Part shown: positions 21,676-28,741 of the stretch, one piece after another
Layout of the letters: each line of letters begins with the position of its first letter
Numbering within the stretch: the first letter of the stretch is position 1
DNA from: Candidatus Methanophagales archaeon
Lineage (GTDB): Archaea; Halobacteriota; Syntropharchaeia; Alkanophagales; Methanospirareceae
Assembly: GCA_023131215.1 (NCBI GenBank)
Contig: JAGLZV010000087.1
Location: forward strand, 1 to 28,920
Direction of reading: 5' to 3'
DNA length: 28,920 nt
Notes under the pieces: model-generated
Database searches by the model: none
Told to the model about the DNA's origin: nothing
Seen by the model: the letters and a program-made list of their open reading frames with translations, nothing else
Made by a program: the position numbers and the translations under genes

Positions 21676-22633
21676 GAATATTAAGAGAGCACTATCAATA
21701 TTATTTATGCATGCGGAGGTTGATGAGTGGGTGAGGAAGGCATTTGAAACGAGTGCTGATGAGTGCTTAGCTCTAATTGATGAAGCAAAGGAGATATTGG
21801 ACGAGGAGAAAGAGGCAAGAGAGGGAAGCGGCTTGGTTCGCATTTCTCCTCAAGCAGTGAGGAATGTAGTAGTCGTAGGAGATATACATGGCGATATGGA
21901 AAGCTTTGTTCACATATTGAAAGACATCGCAGCTATAAATGCCGATAGGATAGTCTTTCTTGGTGATTATGGAGATCGGGGCTCGGAAAGCGTTGAAGTG
22001 TACTATGTTCTTTTGAAGTTAAAAGTTTCTGATGGAAAGGGGGAGCAGAAGGAGAAAAAAATAATAATGCTGAGAGGGAATCATGAAGGACCGCCGGACA
22101 TGCCGGTTATGCCGCATGACCTGCCTTTTTTATTCACGAAGAAATACGGAGTGAGAGGGAAAGAGGGGTATGAGAAAATAAAGGAACTCTGGGAGTGTTT
22201 GCCATATTGCGTTTTGGTAGAGGGTAGATACCTGATGTTGCATGGTGGATTGCCCTTGAATGTGGCTTCTATAAAGGATATTGCGTTTGCACACGACTCG
22301 CATCCTGCGTCAAGTAACTTTGAGGAGATACTGTGGAGTGACCCGGTCGAAGGTAAAGGCGATTTTTATTCGATGAGAGGTGCAGGTAGGATGTTTGGAG
22401 AGGATGTAACAGAGAGGGGCTTAAGGGCAGTGGGAGTGAAAACGCTGATAAGAAGCCACGAGCCTTGCGAGGGAGTGGAAGTGAGACAAGGAGGAAAAGT
22501 TCTAACGCTGTTTTCAAGAAAAGGCTCGCCTTACTTTAATACACGGGCTGCGTATTTGATTCTGGATGAAAACGCGTTGATGGAAGCAAAAGATGCTGAA
22601 GAGCTGGCAAGAAGTGCTGCGAGAATATGGTAA
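21674..22633 (+). CDS. PPP-family (PP1/PP2A-like) serine/threonine phosphatase
   Basis: The two-metal phosphoesterase motifs are complete: VVVGDIHGDMES, FLGDYGDRGSES, MLRGNHEGP, then the metal histidines in LHGGLP and IRSHEP. A helical N-terminal region of about 65 residues (MNIKRALSILFMHAEVDEW...) is typical of archaeal PPP enzymes. It should remove phosphate from Ser/Thr residues of cytoplasmic proteins. Its ATG (21674-21676) overlaps the divergent ATG of the MFS gene (21673-21675, minus strand), so each promoter must lie inside the other gene. A TTG at 21668 is an alternative but less likely start. It overlaps the next gene by seven bases. Confidence 0.9.
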   Translation: MNIKRALSILFMHAEVDEWVRKAFETSADECLALIDEAKEILDEEKEAREGSGLVRISPQAVRNVVVVGDIHGDMESFVHILKDIAAINADRIVFLGDYGDRGSESVEVYYVLLKLKVSDGKGEQKEKKIIMLRGNHEGPPDMPVMPHDLPFLFTKKYGVRGKEGYEKIKELWECLPYCVLVEGRYLMLHGGLPLNVASIKDIAFAHDSHPASSNFEEILWSDPVEGKGDFYSMRGAGRMFGEDVTERGLRAVGVKTLIRSHEPCEGVEVRQGGKVLTLFSRKGSPYFNTRAAYLILDENALMEAKDAEELARSAARIW

Positions 22634-23787
22634 GAAGGTTAATAATAAATACTCAAAAGCCTCTTATTAAAGATATGCTCACAGACCTAAAAAACGCAGA
22701 CATCAAAGAGCTCTCAGAGGTCTATGATTCTGAAAACAGGGATTCGTTTATCAGTCTTTATCTGAATAGAGAGAGCCGGGACAATAAATTTGTTGGAAGA
22801 AGAAAAAACACCTGCAAATCTGTTCTGAAAGAAGATAAGGAATTGTCAGATAATTTTGAGAAAACAATGCAAATGATAGAGGAATATTTGAATAAAAGGG
22901 ACAGAGAAAAAGGGCAGAAAGGACTTGTTATGTTTGCATCAAATATTCACAACTTTTTTAGAGTATACAAATTAGGGATGCCCGTTGAAAACCTGCTGAT
23001 TGTGGATACATCACCATATATCAGACCTCTTGCAAGATTGGTTGATGAATATGAAGCATTCGGTCTTGTTCTTCTGGATAGTCAGAGAGCAAAAATCTAT
23101 GTTGTTTCCTCAGGCAAAGTTGGATACAAGAAGAAAAAAGCAAAGGATATTATAAACAAGCATAAAAAAGGTGGGATGTCACAGGCGCGTTTTCAGCGAC
23201 TAAGAAAGGGTGCGATCAATCATTTCCTCAAGGATGTTTCAGAGGATGTGGAAAAGTTGTTTTCGAAGGATGACGTAGTCAAAATTATTATTGCAGGTTC
23301 TGGTAATGCGAAAATAATGTTCAAAAATATCCTGCCACCGCATATTAAGTCTAAGATTGTAGATATAATTGACATGGATTTTGATGAGGCTGAAGATAGG
23401 CTTGTTTCGAAGGCTGAGGAAATCGTCTTAGAGGATGAAAAAGAAACAAGCGAGAAAAATGTGAGCAGATTGAGGGATGAAATACTGAGAAACGGTCTTG
23501 CCGTCTATGGTTTAAAAGAAACAGGGGAAGCGGTGATAAATGGTCAGATAGAGTTGCTGTTAGTTAGTAAAGGTTATAAAATAAGGGGATGGATTTGTGA
23601 GAAATGTCAGACGGTTGATTCAGGTGTAAAGGACAAATGTCCGTATTGCGGCAGCAGAACATCAGGGGTTGATGTTATCGAAGAAATCATTGAGTTTGCC
23701 GAAAGAACAGACACAAAAATTGAGTTTGTGGGGAATAATCATATATTAGATGAACTTGGCGGTGTGGGAGGATTGCTGAGGTTTTAG
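22627..23787 (+). CDS. eRF1-like protein (Vms1/baeRF type) with zinc ribbon
   Basis: The middle domain is that of class-I release factors: NKHKKGGMSQARFQRLRKGA (178-197) aligns with the eRF1 segment GGQSxLRFxRLR. GLAVYGLKETGEAVINGQ is the start of eRF1 domain 3, followed by a zinc ribbon (Cys324, Cys327, Cys338, Cys341) as in archaeal RF1. The N-terminal domain (SFISLYLNRES) lacks a NIKS stop-codon-recognition motif, so this is probably not the main RF1 but a peptidyl-tRNA hydrolase or ribosome-rescue factor of the Vms1/ANKZF1 or baeRF group. The Gln of GGQ is Met184, with Gln186 two residues later. Its start overlaps the phosphatase stop; 22675 (MLTDLKNAD) is an alternative start. Confidence 0.82.
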   Translation: MVRRLIINTQKPLIKDMLTDLKNADIKELSEVYDSENRDSFISLYLNRESRDNKFVGRRKNTCKSVLKEDKELSDNFEKTMQMIEEYLNKRDREKGQKGLVMFASNIHNFFRVYKLGMPVENLLIVDTSPYIRPLARLVDEYEAFGLVLLDSQRAKIYVVSSGKVGYKKKKAKDIINKHKKGGMSQARFQRLRKGAINHFLKDVSEDVEKLFSKDDVVKIIIAGSGNAKIMFKNILPPHIKSKIVDIIDMDFDEAEDRLVSKAEEIVLEDEKETSEKNVSRLRDEILRNGLAVYGLKETGEAVINGQIELLLVSKGYKIRGWICEKCQTVDSGVKDKCPYCGSRTSGVDVIEEIIEFAERTDTKIEFVGNNHILDELGGVGGLLRF

Positions 23788-23882
23788 TGAAGCACTGCAT
23801 CCCTTTGCCGTAGGCTGGCTTTTCCGCTTGTAAAATGTTTTTTCTGGATATTGCCTTTCATTTATATCTTGATCAACACAAA

Positions 23883-23943
23883 AATAAAGAAAGAAGAGAG
23901 CTTTTTAAGTTGATAGCTCTACTTCTCAACTATTTTCTTTATT
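23883..23943. terminator. inverted repeat after the eRF1-like gene
   Basis: AATAAAGAAA (23883-23892) pairs with TTTCTTTATT (23934-23943), and the inner GAAGAGAGCT pairs with AGCTCTACTTC apart from one bulge. It lies about 95 bases after the plus-strand gene and about 25 before the end of the convergent DUF3303 gene, a position that suits a two-sided terminator. The function is a guess from structure and position. Confidence 0.4.
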
Positions 23944-23969
23944 CGTTCTGTTGTATTCTTCCACAACTT

Positions 23970-24233
23970 CTAACCCTTTGGTAGAAGTTTCAAAGCTTCT
24001 TCTGTTTCCATTACCGGGACGAGTTCCACATTGCCAAGATCATTCCAAGCAAAGTTTACTTGTAGAATAACCTTAGGATCAGCCACTTCAAACAATCTAA
24101 AAGCACGATTACTGCCGAGATCCGTCCACTCGCCAATCATTTTATATCCTTCGGGAATCTTTTCCGTAGCCCGTCTTTTAACAGCTTCGTCCATTTTCTC
24201 TGGTTCCCAAGTAAAAATACTCATGAACAACAT
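23970..24233 (-). CDS. DUF3303-like small protein, 87 aa
   Basis: It reads MLFMSIFTWEPEKMDEAVKR, then IPEGYKMIGEWTDLGSNRAF, a strand FEVADPKVILQVNFAWNDLG and VELVPVMETEEALKLL. The alternating strands and helices, the MxxxxxTWxPE start and the VPVMETEE end resemble DUF3303, a ferredoxin-like dimeric alpha/beta fold with no known function. The frame opens 17 codons earlier, but GGAGGTGG eight bases before the ATG at 24233 fixes the start. It is convergent with the eRF1-like gene. Confidence 0.7.
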   Translation of the reverse strand: MLFMSIFTWEPEKMDEAVKRRATEKIPEGYKMIGEWTDLGSNRAFRLFEVADPKVILQVNFAWNDLGNVELVPVMETEEALKLLPKG

Positions 24234-24299
24234 TTTCTTTTTTCCACCTCCTTTTCTTTTTGATGCACTTACCACGGTACCCATAGTGCAGTCGAAGAC

Positions 24300-24431
24300 T
24301 CAAATTTTCCTAAAGTTTGTTGGGCAAATCCCCGTGCATCTCGGATTTTTTAAACCATGGTTTTTTTCTTTTTGTACATACCTTTTCAAGCCCCATCCTC
24401 TCCACCTCGGAATAAATTCGGGGACATCCAC
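24300..24431 (-). CDS. possible small basic protein, 43 aa
   Basis: It starts with GTG after GAAGGT and reads VDVPEFIPRWRGWGLKRYVQ, then KEKNHGLKNPRC, and ends CPTNFRKI. It is rich in Lys, Arg and aromatic residues and has two cysteines five residues apart (CTGIC has spacing CxxxC). The frame is open further upstream to 24464 (TENSKQRTREG), so it could be the end of a larger lost gene. It lies between the LURP-one-like and DUF3303 genes, in the same frame and strand. I recognise no family and its coding status is uncertain. Confidence 0.35.
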   Translation of the reverse strand: MDVPEFIPRWRGWGLKRYVQKEKNHGLKNPRCTGICPTNFRKI

Positions 24432-24464
24432 ACCTTCGCGTGTCCTTTGCTTACTGTTTTCTGT

Positions 24465-25049
24465 CTATTGTTGTCTGCGTTCAATACCTGCCAAAAGGAT
24501 TCCTGCTGCGATCAAAAGTCTTGAGTCAACTGAAGTCTCGTCTACTATTGTCATGGTGTACTTGAGTACGAACGGATTAAAATGCTGTTTGATTTTAGCA
24601 ACTTCTCTATTGTTTGCTAAGACAATATATGTTTGTGGGATTAAGTTGATAACCCTGCTTAAAAGAGCTGCTATTAGGCTGGTTTCTGTCAATGTTCCTA
24701 TCTCTTTGCCTTCTTTGGAGAGGATAAACCATTCATCCTTAAAAATGGATTTTAGCCCTTTTCGCCTTAAGGCTCCCACAGCCTCGCCTGTAGTCACATC
24801 TTGTACATTGTATGTTGCGCCAATATCAAGAATTTGAGGAGTTTTTATGGCCAAAAGCTCTTGACTCTGACTTTCATCTGAGTATATTCGAAAATCTTCC
24901 TTTAGTTTAAAGGCTTTCTGTTTTGAATAGAAAAGAACATTTCCATTCTCATCATAGACATGAAAAACCCCTCCAAACAACTTAAATACTTTCCTGCGGA
25001 ATAAGTACTGCCTGTGTCTAAACGCGGGGTTAATCCCTTTCTCAGCCAT
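24465..25049 (-). CDS. LURP-one-related (tubby-like barrel) protein
   Basis: A 194-residue protein made of short paired strands: FKLFGGVFHVYDENGNVLFY, SKQKAFKLKEDFRIYSDESQ, LLAIKTPQILDIGATYNVQD, then GEAVGALRRKGLKSIFKDEW. It ends in a hydrophobic helix with FVLKYTMTIVD and LLIAAGILLAGIERR. This is the layout of the LURP-one-related/scramblase-like barrel, in which a buried hydrophobic C-terminal helix fills the barrel. The biochemical role in archaea is unknown. The start is certain: GAGGTGAT (25055-25062) is a perfect ribosome site. Upstream are a TATA box (25112-25122) and a 31-bp palindrome (25137-25167), so it appears to be separately regulated. Confidence 0.7.
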   Translation of the reverse strand: MAEKGINPAFRHRQYLFRRKVFKLFGGVFHVYDENGNVLFYSKQKAFKLKEDFRIYSDESQSQELLAIKTPQILDIGATYNVQDVTTGEAVGALRRKGLKSIFKDEWFILSKEGKEIGTLTETSLIAALLSRVINLIPQTYIVLANNREVAKIKQHFNPFVLKYTMTIVDETSVDSRLLIAAGILLAGIERRQQ

Positions 25050-25111
25050 TTCTTATCACCTCTTTTTATGTTTATCTTTTTACTTTTTACTATTTATAAC
25101 TATCCCATCTA

Positions 25112-25122
25112 CCATATATAAA
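25112..25122 (-). promoter_or_regulatory. TATA box of the LURP-one-like gene
   Basis: TTTATATATGG on the minus strand, centred about 68 bases before the ATG at 25049. A start near 25091 would leave a leader of about 40 bases that includes the GAGGTGAT ribosome site. Confidence 0.55.
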
Positions 25123-25136
25123 AGTCACTATACCCC

Positions 25137-25167
25137 GTACTTAAGTGCAGGCCCTGTACTTAAGCAC
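25137..25167. repeat. 31-bp near-perfect palindrome, possible operator
   Basis: The site is GTACTTAAGTGC, AGGCCCT and GTACTTAAGCAC. Read on either strand it differs at only two base pairs apart from the central base, and each half contains CTTAAG. It lies 14 bases upstream of the TATA box of the LURP-one-like gene, where an archaeal activator or repressor dimer could bind. Hairpin formation in RNA is the alternative. Confidence 0.6.
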
Positions 25168-25268
25168 GAGTGCCTATGGCTTAAACTACACGTTTATCAT
25201 AGGTATAGAAAAGCTTTTCGATTTTTTTAATTTCTGATGCTTTCCTCCAAAAAGTTTGTTATAAAGCG

Positions 25269-25664
25269 TTATGTACCAGGTTTTGTGCGCTCTAAGTTTT
25301 CCTTTTCTTCATCTATTACTACTACTGGTACAGTATCTGTTTTCTCGTAACTATAACCCTTCTGCCCAGAGATGTGCCTCTCCACCACTTCCCACCCTTG
25401 CCCTACTGATTGCGAAGCGTTTTTGATAAAACTTTTCTTAAAAGTTTTGTGAACATGGTCAACACTCACAGCCATATCTATAACTTCAATATCCAGCTCT
25501 TTGCAAGTTTCCCTGATGATTTCTTCCCCCACTTCATCTTCTAATACCTTCCTCTTGTATTTAGGCGAAAAAACTAAATGATCGGTCAGCAATGACACTG
25601 TATGCCTATCGTGGTGGAGATCGTTTCTTGTCCCCTTCCCTACTTTCGCTCCCGCTTTGCCCAT
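25269..25664 (-). pseudogene. tnpA: decayed IS200/IS605 TnpA (HUH transposase)
   Basis: HTVSLLTDHLVFSPKYKRKV and ELDIEVIDMAVSVDHVH are the start and the HUH metal motif (His70, His72) of Y1 transposases. After that the chain jumps through KTFKKSFIKNASQ to SVGQGWEVVERHISGQKGYS, the helix that normally carries the catalytic tyrosine (VERYI). Two defects are visible. Only 25 residues separate the HUH motif from that helix, where about 60 are usual, so roughly 35-40 are missing; and the tyrosine position is His97. The protein should be unable to cut DNA. No tnpB gene is nearby. A perfect hairpin marks the deletion point (25428-25448). Confidence 0.75.
25428..25448. repeat. perfect hairpin at the tnpA deletion point
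   Basis: AAAACTTTT, then CTT, then AAAAGTTTT: a nine-base perfect stem with a three-base loop. It encodes the KTFKKSF stretch that replaces the missing middle of TnpA, so it coincides with the probable deletion scar. Confidence 0.65.
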
Positions 25665-25713
25665 ATCTCTTTAAGGTAAATTGTTTTTTAGAACTTTTCT
25701 TTAAGTACAGCCT

Positions 25714-26574
25714 TCACCTCTTTAACACATCAGCAACCATCTTAGCTATGCTAACCTTGCTGAACTCCGATTCAATCGTATCTGTTGCGATTATTTCTTT
25801 AACGCCGGCGTTGAGCATTCGCGGGATTGCATTTTGCACAAAAACCCCGTGTATGCATGCAACATAAATATCGTTTGCTTTCTGTGCTTTTAACATAGAA
25901 GCTGCTTCTGAGATTGTCCCACCAGTGGAGATAATATCATCTACGATAACGATATTTTTCCCTTCTACGCTTAGCTCCTTTGGTTTTATTTCCACTTTCT
26001 CGTTGCTTATTCTTGTCTTGTGCAGCACATCGTAATCGAAGCCGTAAGGAGCTGCAACTGCTTTTGTTAGCTCCGTTGCTCCTTCATCAGGTCCTATTAT
26101 CACCGGATGCGCTATTTCCTTTTTCACTACATAATCACCGATTAACGAAGAAGCATCCAGCTCCTTCGTATCTACATCAAAATACCTCAACACACCTCTG
26201 TTATGCACATTAACCACATAAATTGTATCAAGCTCCGCAACGGCGCATATACTCCTTGCAATTGCTCTTATGGATATAGCTTCGCCTGGTTCGAACTTTT
26301 TATCCTGTCTCGCATACCCCAGATAAGGGATAACCACTTTTGTTTTACTTGCTTCTTCCACGGCATCTATTAACTGCAATAAGCATATCAGGTCGGAATC
26401 GGTTCGGATGCTCTGCACGATGGTTACTTCTTCGTCTTTCATGTCGCCCAGCACACGCGTGTATAATTCGCCGTCGGGAAATCGCGTGAACTCGCATGAC
26501 GCAACTTTGCAGTCCAGCTCCGCTGCAATTCTTCCAGCTAAAACCTGTGCAGACATACCTGGTATTATTTTCAT
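25714..26574 (-). CDS. prs: ribose-phosphate pyrophosphokinase
   Basis: Makes PRPP from ribose 5-phosphate and ATP for purine, pyrimidine and amino-acid synthesis. FTRFPDGELYTRV is the usual N-terminal segment, IPYLGYARQDKKFEPGEAIS carries the flexible catalytic loop, IYVVNVHNRG is the conserved region with the ATP-side histidine, and NIVIVDDIISTGGT is the PRPP-binding loop. The length of 286 residues is that of the short archaeal (class III-like) enzyme. GGAGG seven bases before the ATG is the ribosome site, and TTAAATTATAAG (26617-26628, read in reverse for the minus strand) is a likely TATA box. PurD, which uses a product of PRPP, is also in this window. Confidence 0.95.
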   Translation of the reverse strand: MKIIPGMSAQVLAGRIAAELDCKVASCEFTRFPDGELYTRVLGDMKDEEVTIVQSIRTDSDLICLLQLIDAVEEASKTKVVIPYLGYARQDKKFEPGEAISIRAIARSICAVAELDTIYVVNVHNRGVLRYFDVDTKELDASSLIGDYVVKKEIAHPVIIGPDEGATELTKAVAAPYGFDYDVLHKTRISNEKVEIKPKELSVEGKNIVIVDDIISTGGTISEAASMLKAQKANDIYVACIHGVFVQNAIPRMLNAGVKEIIATDTIESEFSKVSIAKMVADVLKR

Positions 26575-26616
26575 TTGTTATCCTCCGGTTTATTCGTTCT
26601 GGTTCTATTTATGTTC

Positions 26617-26628
26617 TTAAATTATAAG
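26617..26628 (-). promoter_or_regulatory. probable TATA box of prs
   Basis: CTTATAATTTAA on the minus strand, about 48 bases before the prs ATG. A start near 26597 leaves a leader of about 20 bases that contains the CCGGAGGATAACAA ribosome site. Confidence 0.45.
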
Positions 26629-26730
26629 TATCTTGGAGATTCTCAGGTGTAAGTCCCAATCTCGCCACTGTTGTTTCCAGCTAATTACTCATACTCTTCA
26701 GATGAAGGTTTCAAAATTCATCACAACCCC

Positions 26731-26946
26731 TCATTCTTCCCACTTGACCCAATATCCTCCATCCTCTTCCACTATCCTCATCTTATCCAAATCCTCCGGA
26801 TTGTCCAAACAAAACTTCAATATCACCTTAACTTCTCTCTTTCTCTCTCCATTTTCTTGTTTTCATCAACCCGATAATAACAGCAGCGATTGTACCAATC
26901 CCTGCACTCAAATAAAAAGCAAGAACTACAACAAAAGGATTGACAT
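26731..26946 (-). pseudogene. small single-helix membrane protein, broken by frameshifts
   Basis: On the minus strand one frame (26947-26828) reads NPFVVVLAFYLSAGIGTIAA then VIIGLMKTRKWREKERS, clearly one membrane helix with a basic inner end, but it has no start codon. A second frame begins at a GTG (26826) one base after the first frame's stop and reads VILKFCLDNPEDLDKMRIVE then EDGGYWVKWEE. The ATG at 26946 is in a third frame and stops after six codons. TATA-like AATATATAAAG lies about 30 bases before that ATG. The simplest reading is one small gene with two frameshifts, the second in a GA-rich run. A real pair of coupled small genes, or sequencing errors, are alternatives. The remainder of the 429-base gap around it, apart from the prs promoter, shows nothing I can name. 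Confidence 0.4.
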
Positions 26947-27003
26947 GAGAATATTTTAAATAGGGGGAACTTTATATATTGCGAAATGTAGGTTTATTCA
27001 ATT

Positions 27004-27696
27004 CTATTGAGATGAGGCTTCATCTAATATACTTTTTGCTCTATCTTTGATGGATGGAATGATGAATGGAATGATGAATGTGATCTCCGGATTAATTAAT
27101 CTTTCTAATATTGGCTTAGCATCCTCGGGTTTAACTTTTACTACTTGCTCAAGAATGTCCAGGGCTTTATCTTTGGCTGCTGGTACTACACTGTCTGCTA
27201 AGTGATTTAAAGTGGATAGAACTAGAACTAGAACTAGATCTGGATTGAATTTGCTAACCACACTCAAAATATTCGCTGCTTCTTCTCTTAAATATGGTTT
27301 TATTTTTATACAACTAGATAAATTATCTATTGTATCATCAGGGTCAGGCGAAATATCATTAAATGTTTGTAGCGCTCCATTCCTACCATTTAGTTCTTCG
27401 TAAATTTTAAATGCTTGTGCATATCGGCCTAAAGTCGTGGTATCCATCAATCCTGCTTTATCCAGGTATATTTTTGCAGTATTTGAGTTAATATAAACCA
27501 CGACCCGCTTATCGGGCTTATAACCTTCTTCTTCTATTTCTTCAAAAAATTCAAGTGCTTTGTTATAACAGTTAAGAGCTGTATCATTATTACCTCGAAA
27601 TTGTTCTAAGGAGCCATAGTTTCTATATATTTGTGCTATTTCAATTTTACTTCTCTTTTCGTCTTCGATTTCTTTTTTATAATAGACTTGTTGCAA
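27004..27696 (-). CDS. TPR-repeat protein, probably N-terminally truncated
   Basis: IAQIYRNYGSLEQFRGNNDT and ALNCYNKALEFFEEIEEEGY form a clear TPR unit, and YINSNTAKIYLDKAGLMDTT with YAQAFKIYEELN gives a looser second. After about residue 115 the sequence becomes HEAT-like helical repeats (AANILSVVSKFNPD, AKDKALDILEQVVKVKPEDA). It is probably a protein-binding scaffold. The only start in the listed range is a TTG with no ribosome site; the frame remains open to 27738 and continues in coding style (LESEYLFLSRDII). This suggests that the true N-terminus was removed when the adjacent transposon inserted. Confidence 0.65.
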   Translation of the reverse strand: MQQVYYKKEIEDEKRSKIEIAQIYRNYGSLEQFRGNNDTALNCYNKALEFFEEIEEEGYKPDKRVVVYINSNTAKIYLDKAGLMDTTTLGRYAQAFKIYEELNGRNGALQTFNDISPDPDDTIDNLSSCIKIKPYLREEAANILSVVSKFNPDLVLVLVLSTLNHLADSVVPAAKDKALDILEQVVKVKPEDAKPILERLINPEITFIIPFIIPSIKDRAKSILDEASSQ

Positions 27697-27738
27697 AATA
27701 ATATCCCGCGAAAGAAAGAGGTACTCCGATTCCAGCCC

Positions 27739-28715
27739 TCACTTCCAGTTCAACCGCATTTCAAATGATAATTCCACAATCCACACGATATCAACATAAC
27801 TATATCATTGAATTCATCCTTTTTGTTCCGAAACTTGTCGCTCGTTATCCTAAATCGCTTAGCTCCGCCGATAGCGTGCTCTACCAGAACTCTAAAGCCA
27901 CTGATAACCTTATTCTGCGCCTTCTCCTCATCTGTCAATTCTTTTCCCTTAGGCTTCTTCCGCGGCATCCTAACAGTCGCTTCTGGATAGTCCTTTTCAA
28001 CGCCCTGGAAGGCCTTATCCAACCATAAAGTTATGCTTTTTGGGAATAGCCCCTGCGGAAATAGCTCTTTAAACATCCCATAATCGTGCTCCTTACCCGC
28101 CTCTGGTGGGCTCAGATAACCAATTCGCCTATTCTTATCGGTGATGACTATATTCTTGCGAGTATGCGCCTTCTTCTTGCCGGAGTAGTTCTCCTTTTGC
28201 TTCTCACTGTCTTTGGATCTTTGGATCGGTCTCTCAGTCCCATCGATGAATAAGTCCTTAACATTGGGGAATAGCTCAAATAACTCCTCCAAGCTGTTAA
28301 TTTTCCTCTTTGGCAACACCATCTTTTTATCGAGCACTTTCTCCAGGATAGGTGTTAATTTCTGGACATTGCGGCATGCATTTGACCTGTCAAGCTCAAA
28401 TAGGAGCCCTAAGACGTCAAAAGTGGGATAACACTTGAAATAAAAGAGAATGAAAAACAATTTTTCTGTGAAACTTCTCAAATTTCCCGTTCTGCCACCT
28501 CCTGGTTTCCTTTCTCTATTTCCCCGCTTCACGCCTATCTCATATCTAATCCACCCCTCCTTTTGAAGTTCTTGGCCGAAACTCTGCACCAGTTGATTAA
28601 ATTCTCGTGCGGATAGCCCTGCCGTAGCTCTCATTAATCTATCGCTTTTTAAAGTGCGATTGGCGGTTATCATACTTGATAACACATATTATACCTGGTT
28701 AAAACCCTCTCAGTA
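27739..28715 (-). mobile_element. IS5-like insertion sequence, ends not fixed
   Basis: One intact DDE transposase gene between two damaged-looking flanks. Candidate ends carry GGTTGAAC (around 27748-27756, minus strand) and GGTTAAAAC (28697-28705, plus strand), which share GGTTrAA. The likeness is too short to define terminal inverted repeats, and no target duplication could be confirmed by eye. Confidence 0.5.
27750..28685 (-). CDS. IS5-family DDE transposase
   Basis: The N-terminal part (TAGLSAREFNQLVQSF, then RSFTEKLFFILFYFKCYPTF and LLFELDRSNACRNVQKL) is the helix-turn-helix that precedes DDE_Tnp_4-type nucleases. The catalytic triad is present: Asp in LFIDGTERPI, Asp in LWLDKAFQG and Glu in LVEHAIGGAKRFRI. 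KENYSGKKKAHTRKNIVITD is the conserved linker. With 311 residues and no frameshift the enzyme is probably active, in contrast to the decayed TnpA at 25269. Two starts are possible, 28685 or 28673 (MITANRT). It is the likeliest cause of the truncated TPR gene downstream. Confidence 0.88.
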   Translation of the reverse strand: MLSSMITANRTLKSDRLMRATAGLSAREFNQLVQSFGQELQKEGWIRYEIGVKRGNRERKPGGGRTGNLRSFTEKLFFILFYFKCYPTFDVLGLLFELDRSNACRNVQKLTPILEKVLDKKMVLPKRKINSLEELFELFPNVKDLFIDGTERPIQRSKDSEKQKENYSGKKKAHTRKNIVITDKNRRIGYLSPPEAGKEHDYGMFKELFPQGLFPKSITLWLDKAFQGVEKDYPEATVRMPRKKPKGKELTDEEKAQNKVISGFRVLVEHAIGGAKRFRITSDKFRNKKDEFNDIVMLISCGLWNYHLKCG

Positions 28716-28741
28716 GAGAAAACTTTTAATTAGCAACAAGT

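Noticed and set aside
21676..21843. 56-codon upstream extension of the MFS protein
   Set aside because: It is antisense to the phosphatase N-terminal region and lacks transporter features; helix 1 follows the ATG at 21675.
24031..24837. Long plus-strand open frame of 268 codons
   Set aside because: It is exactly antisense to three minus-strand frames that share one phase, one with a perfect ribosome site and family motifs. Its own translation is Ser/Leu/Pro-rich with no recognisable motif.
26633..26959. 108-codon plus-strand frame
   Set aside because: Ser/Pro/Thr-rich antisense of the broken small membrane gene; no start signal or motif.
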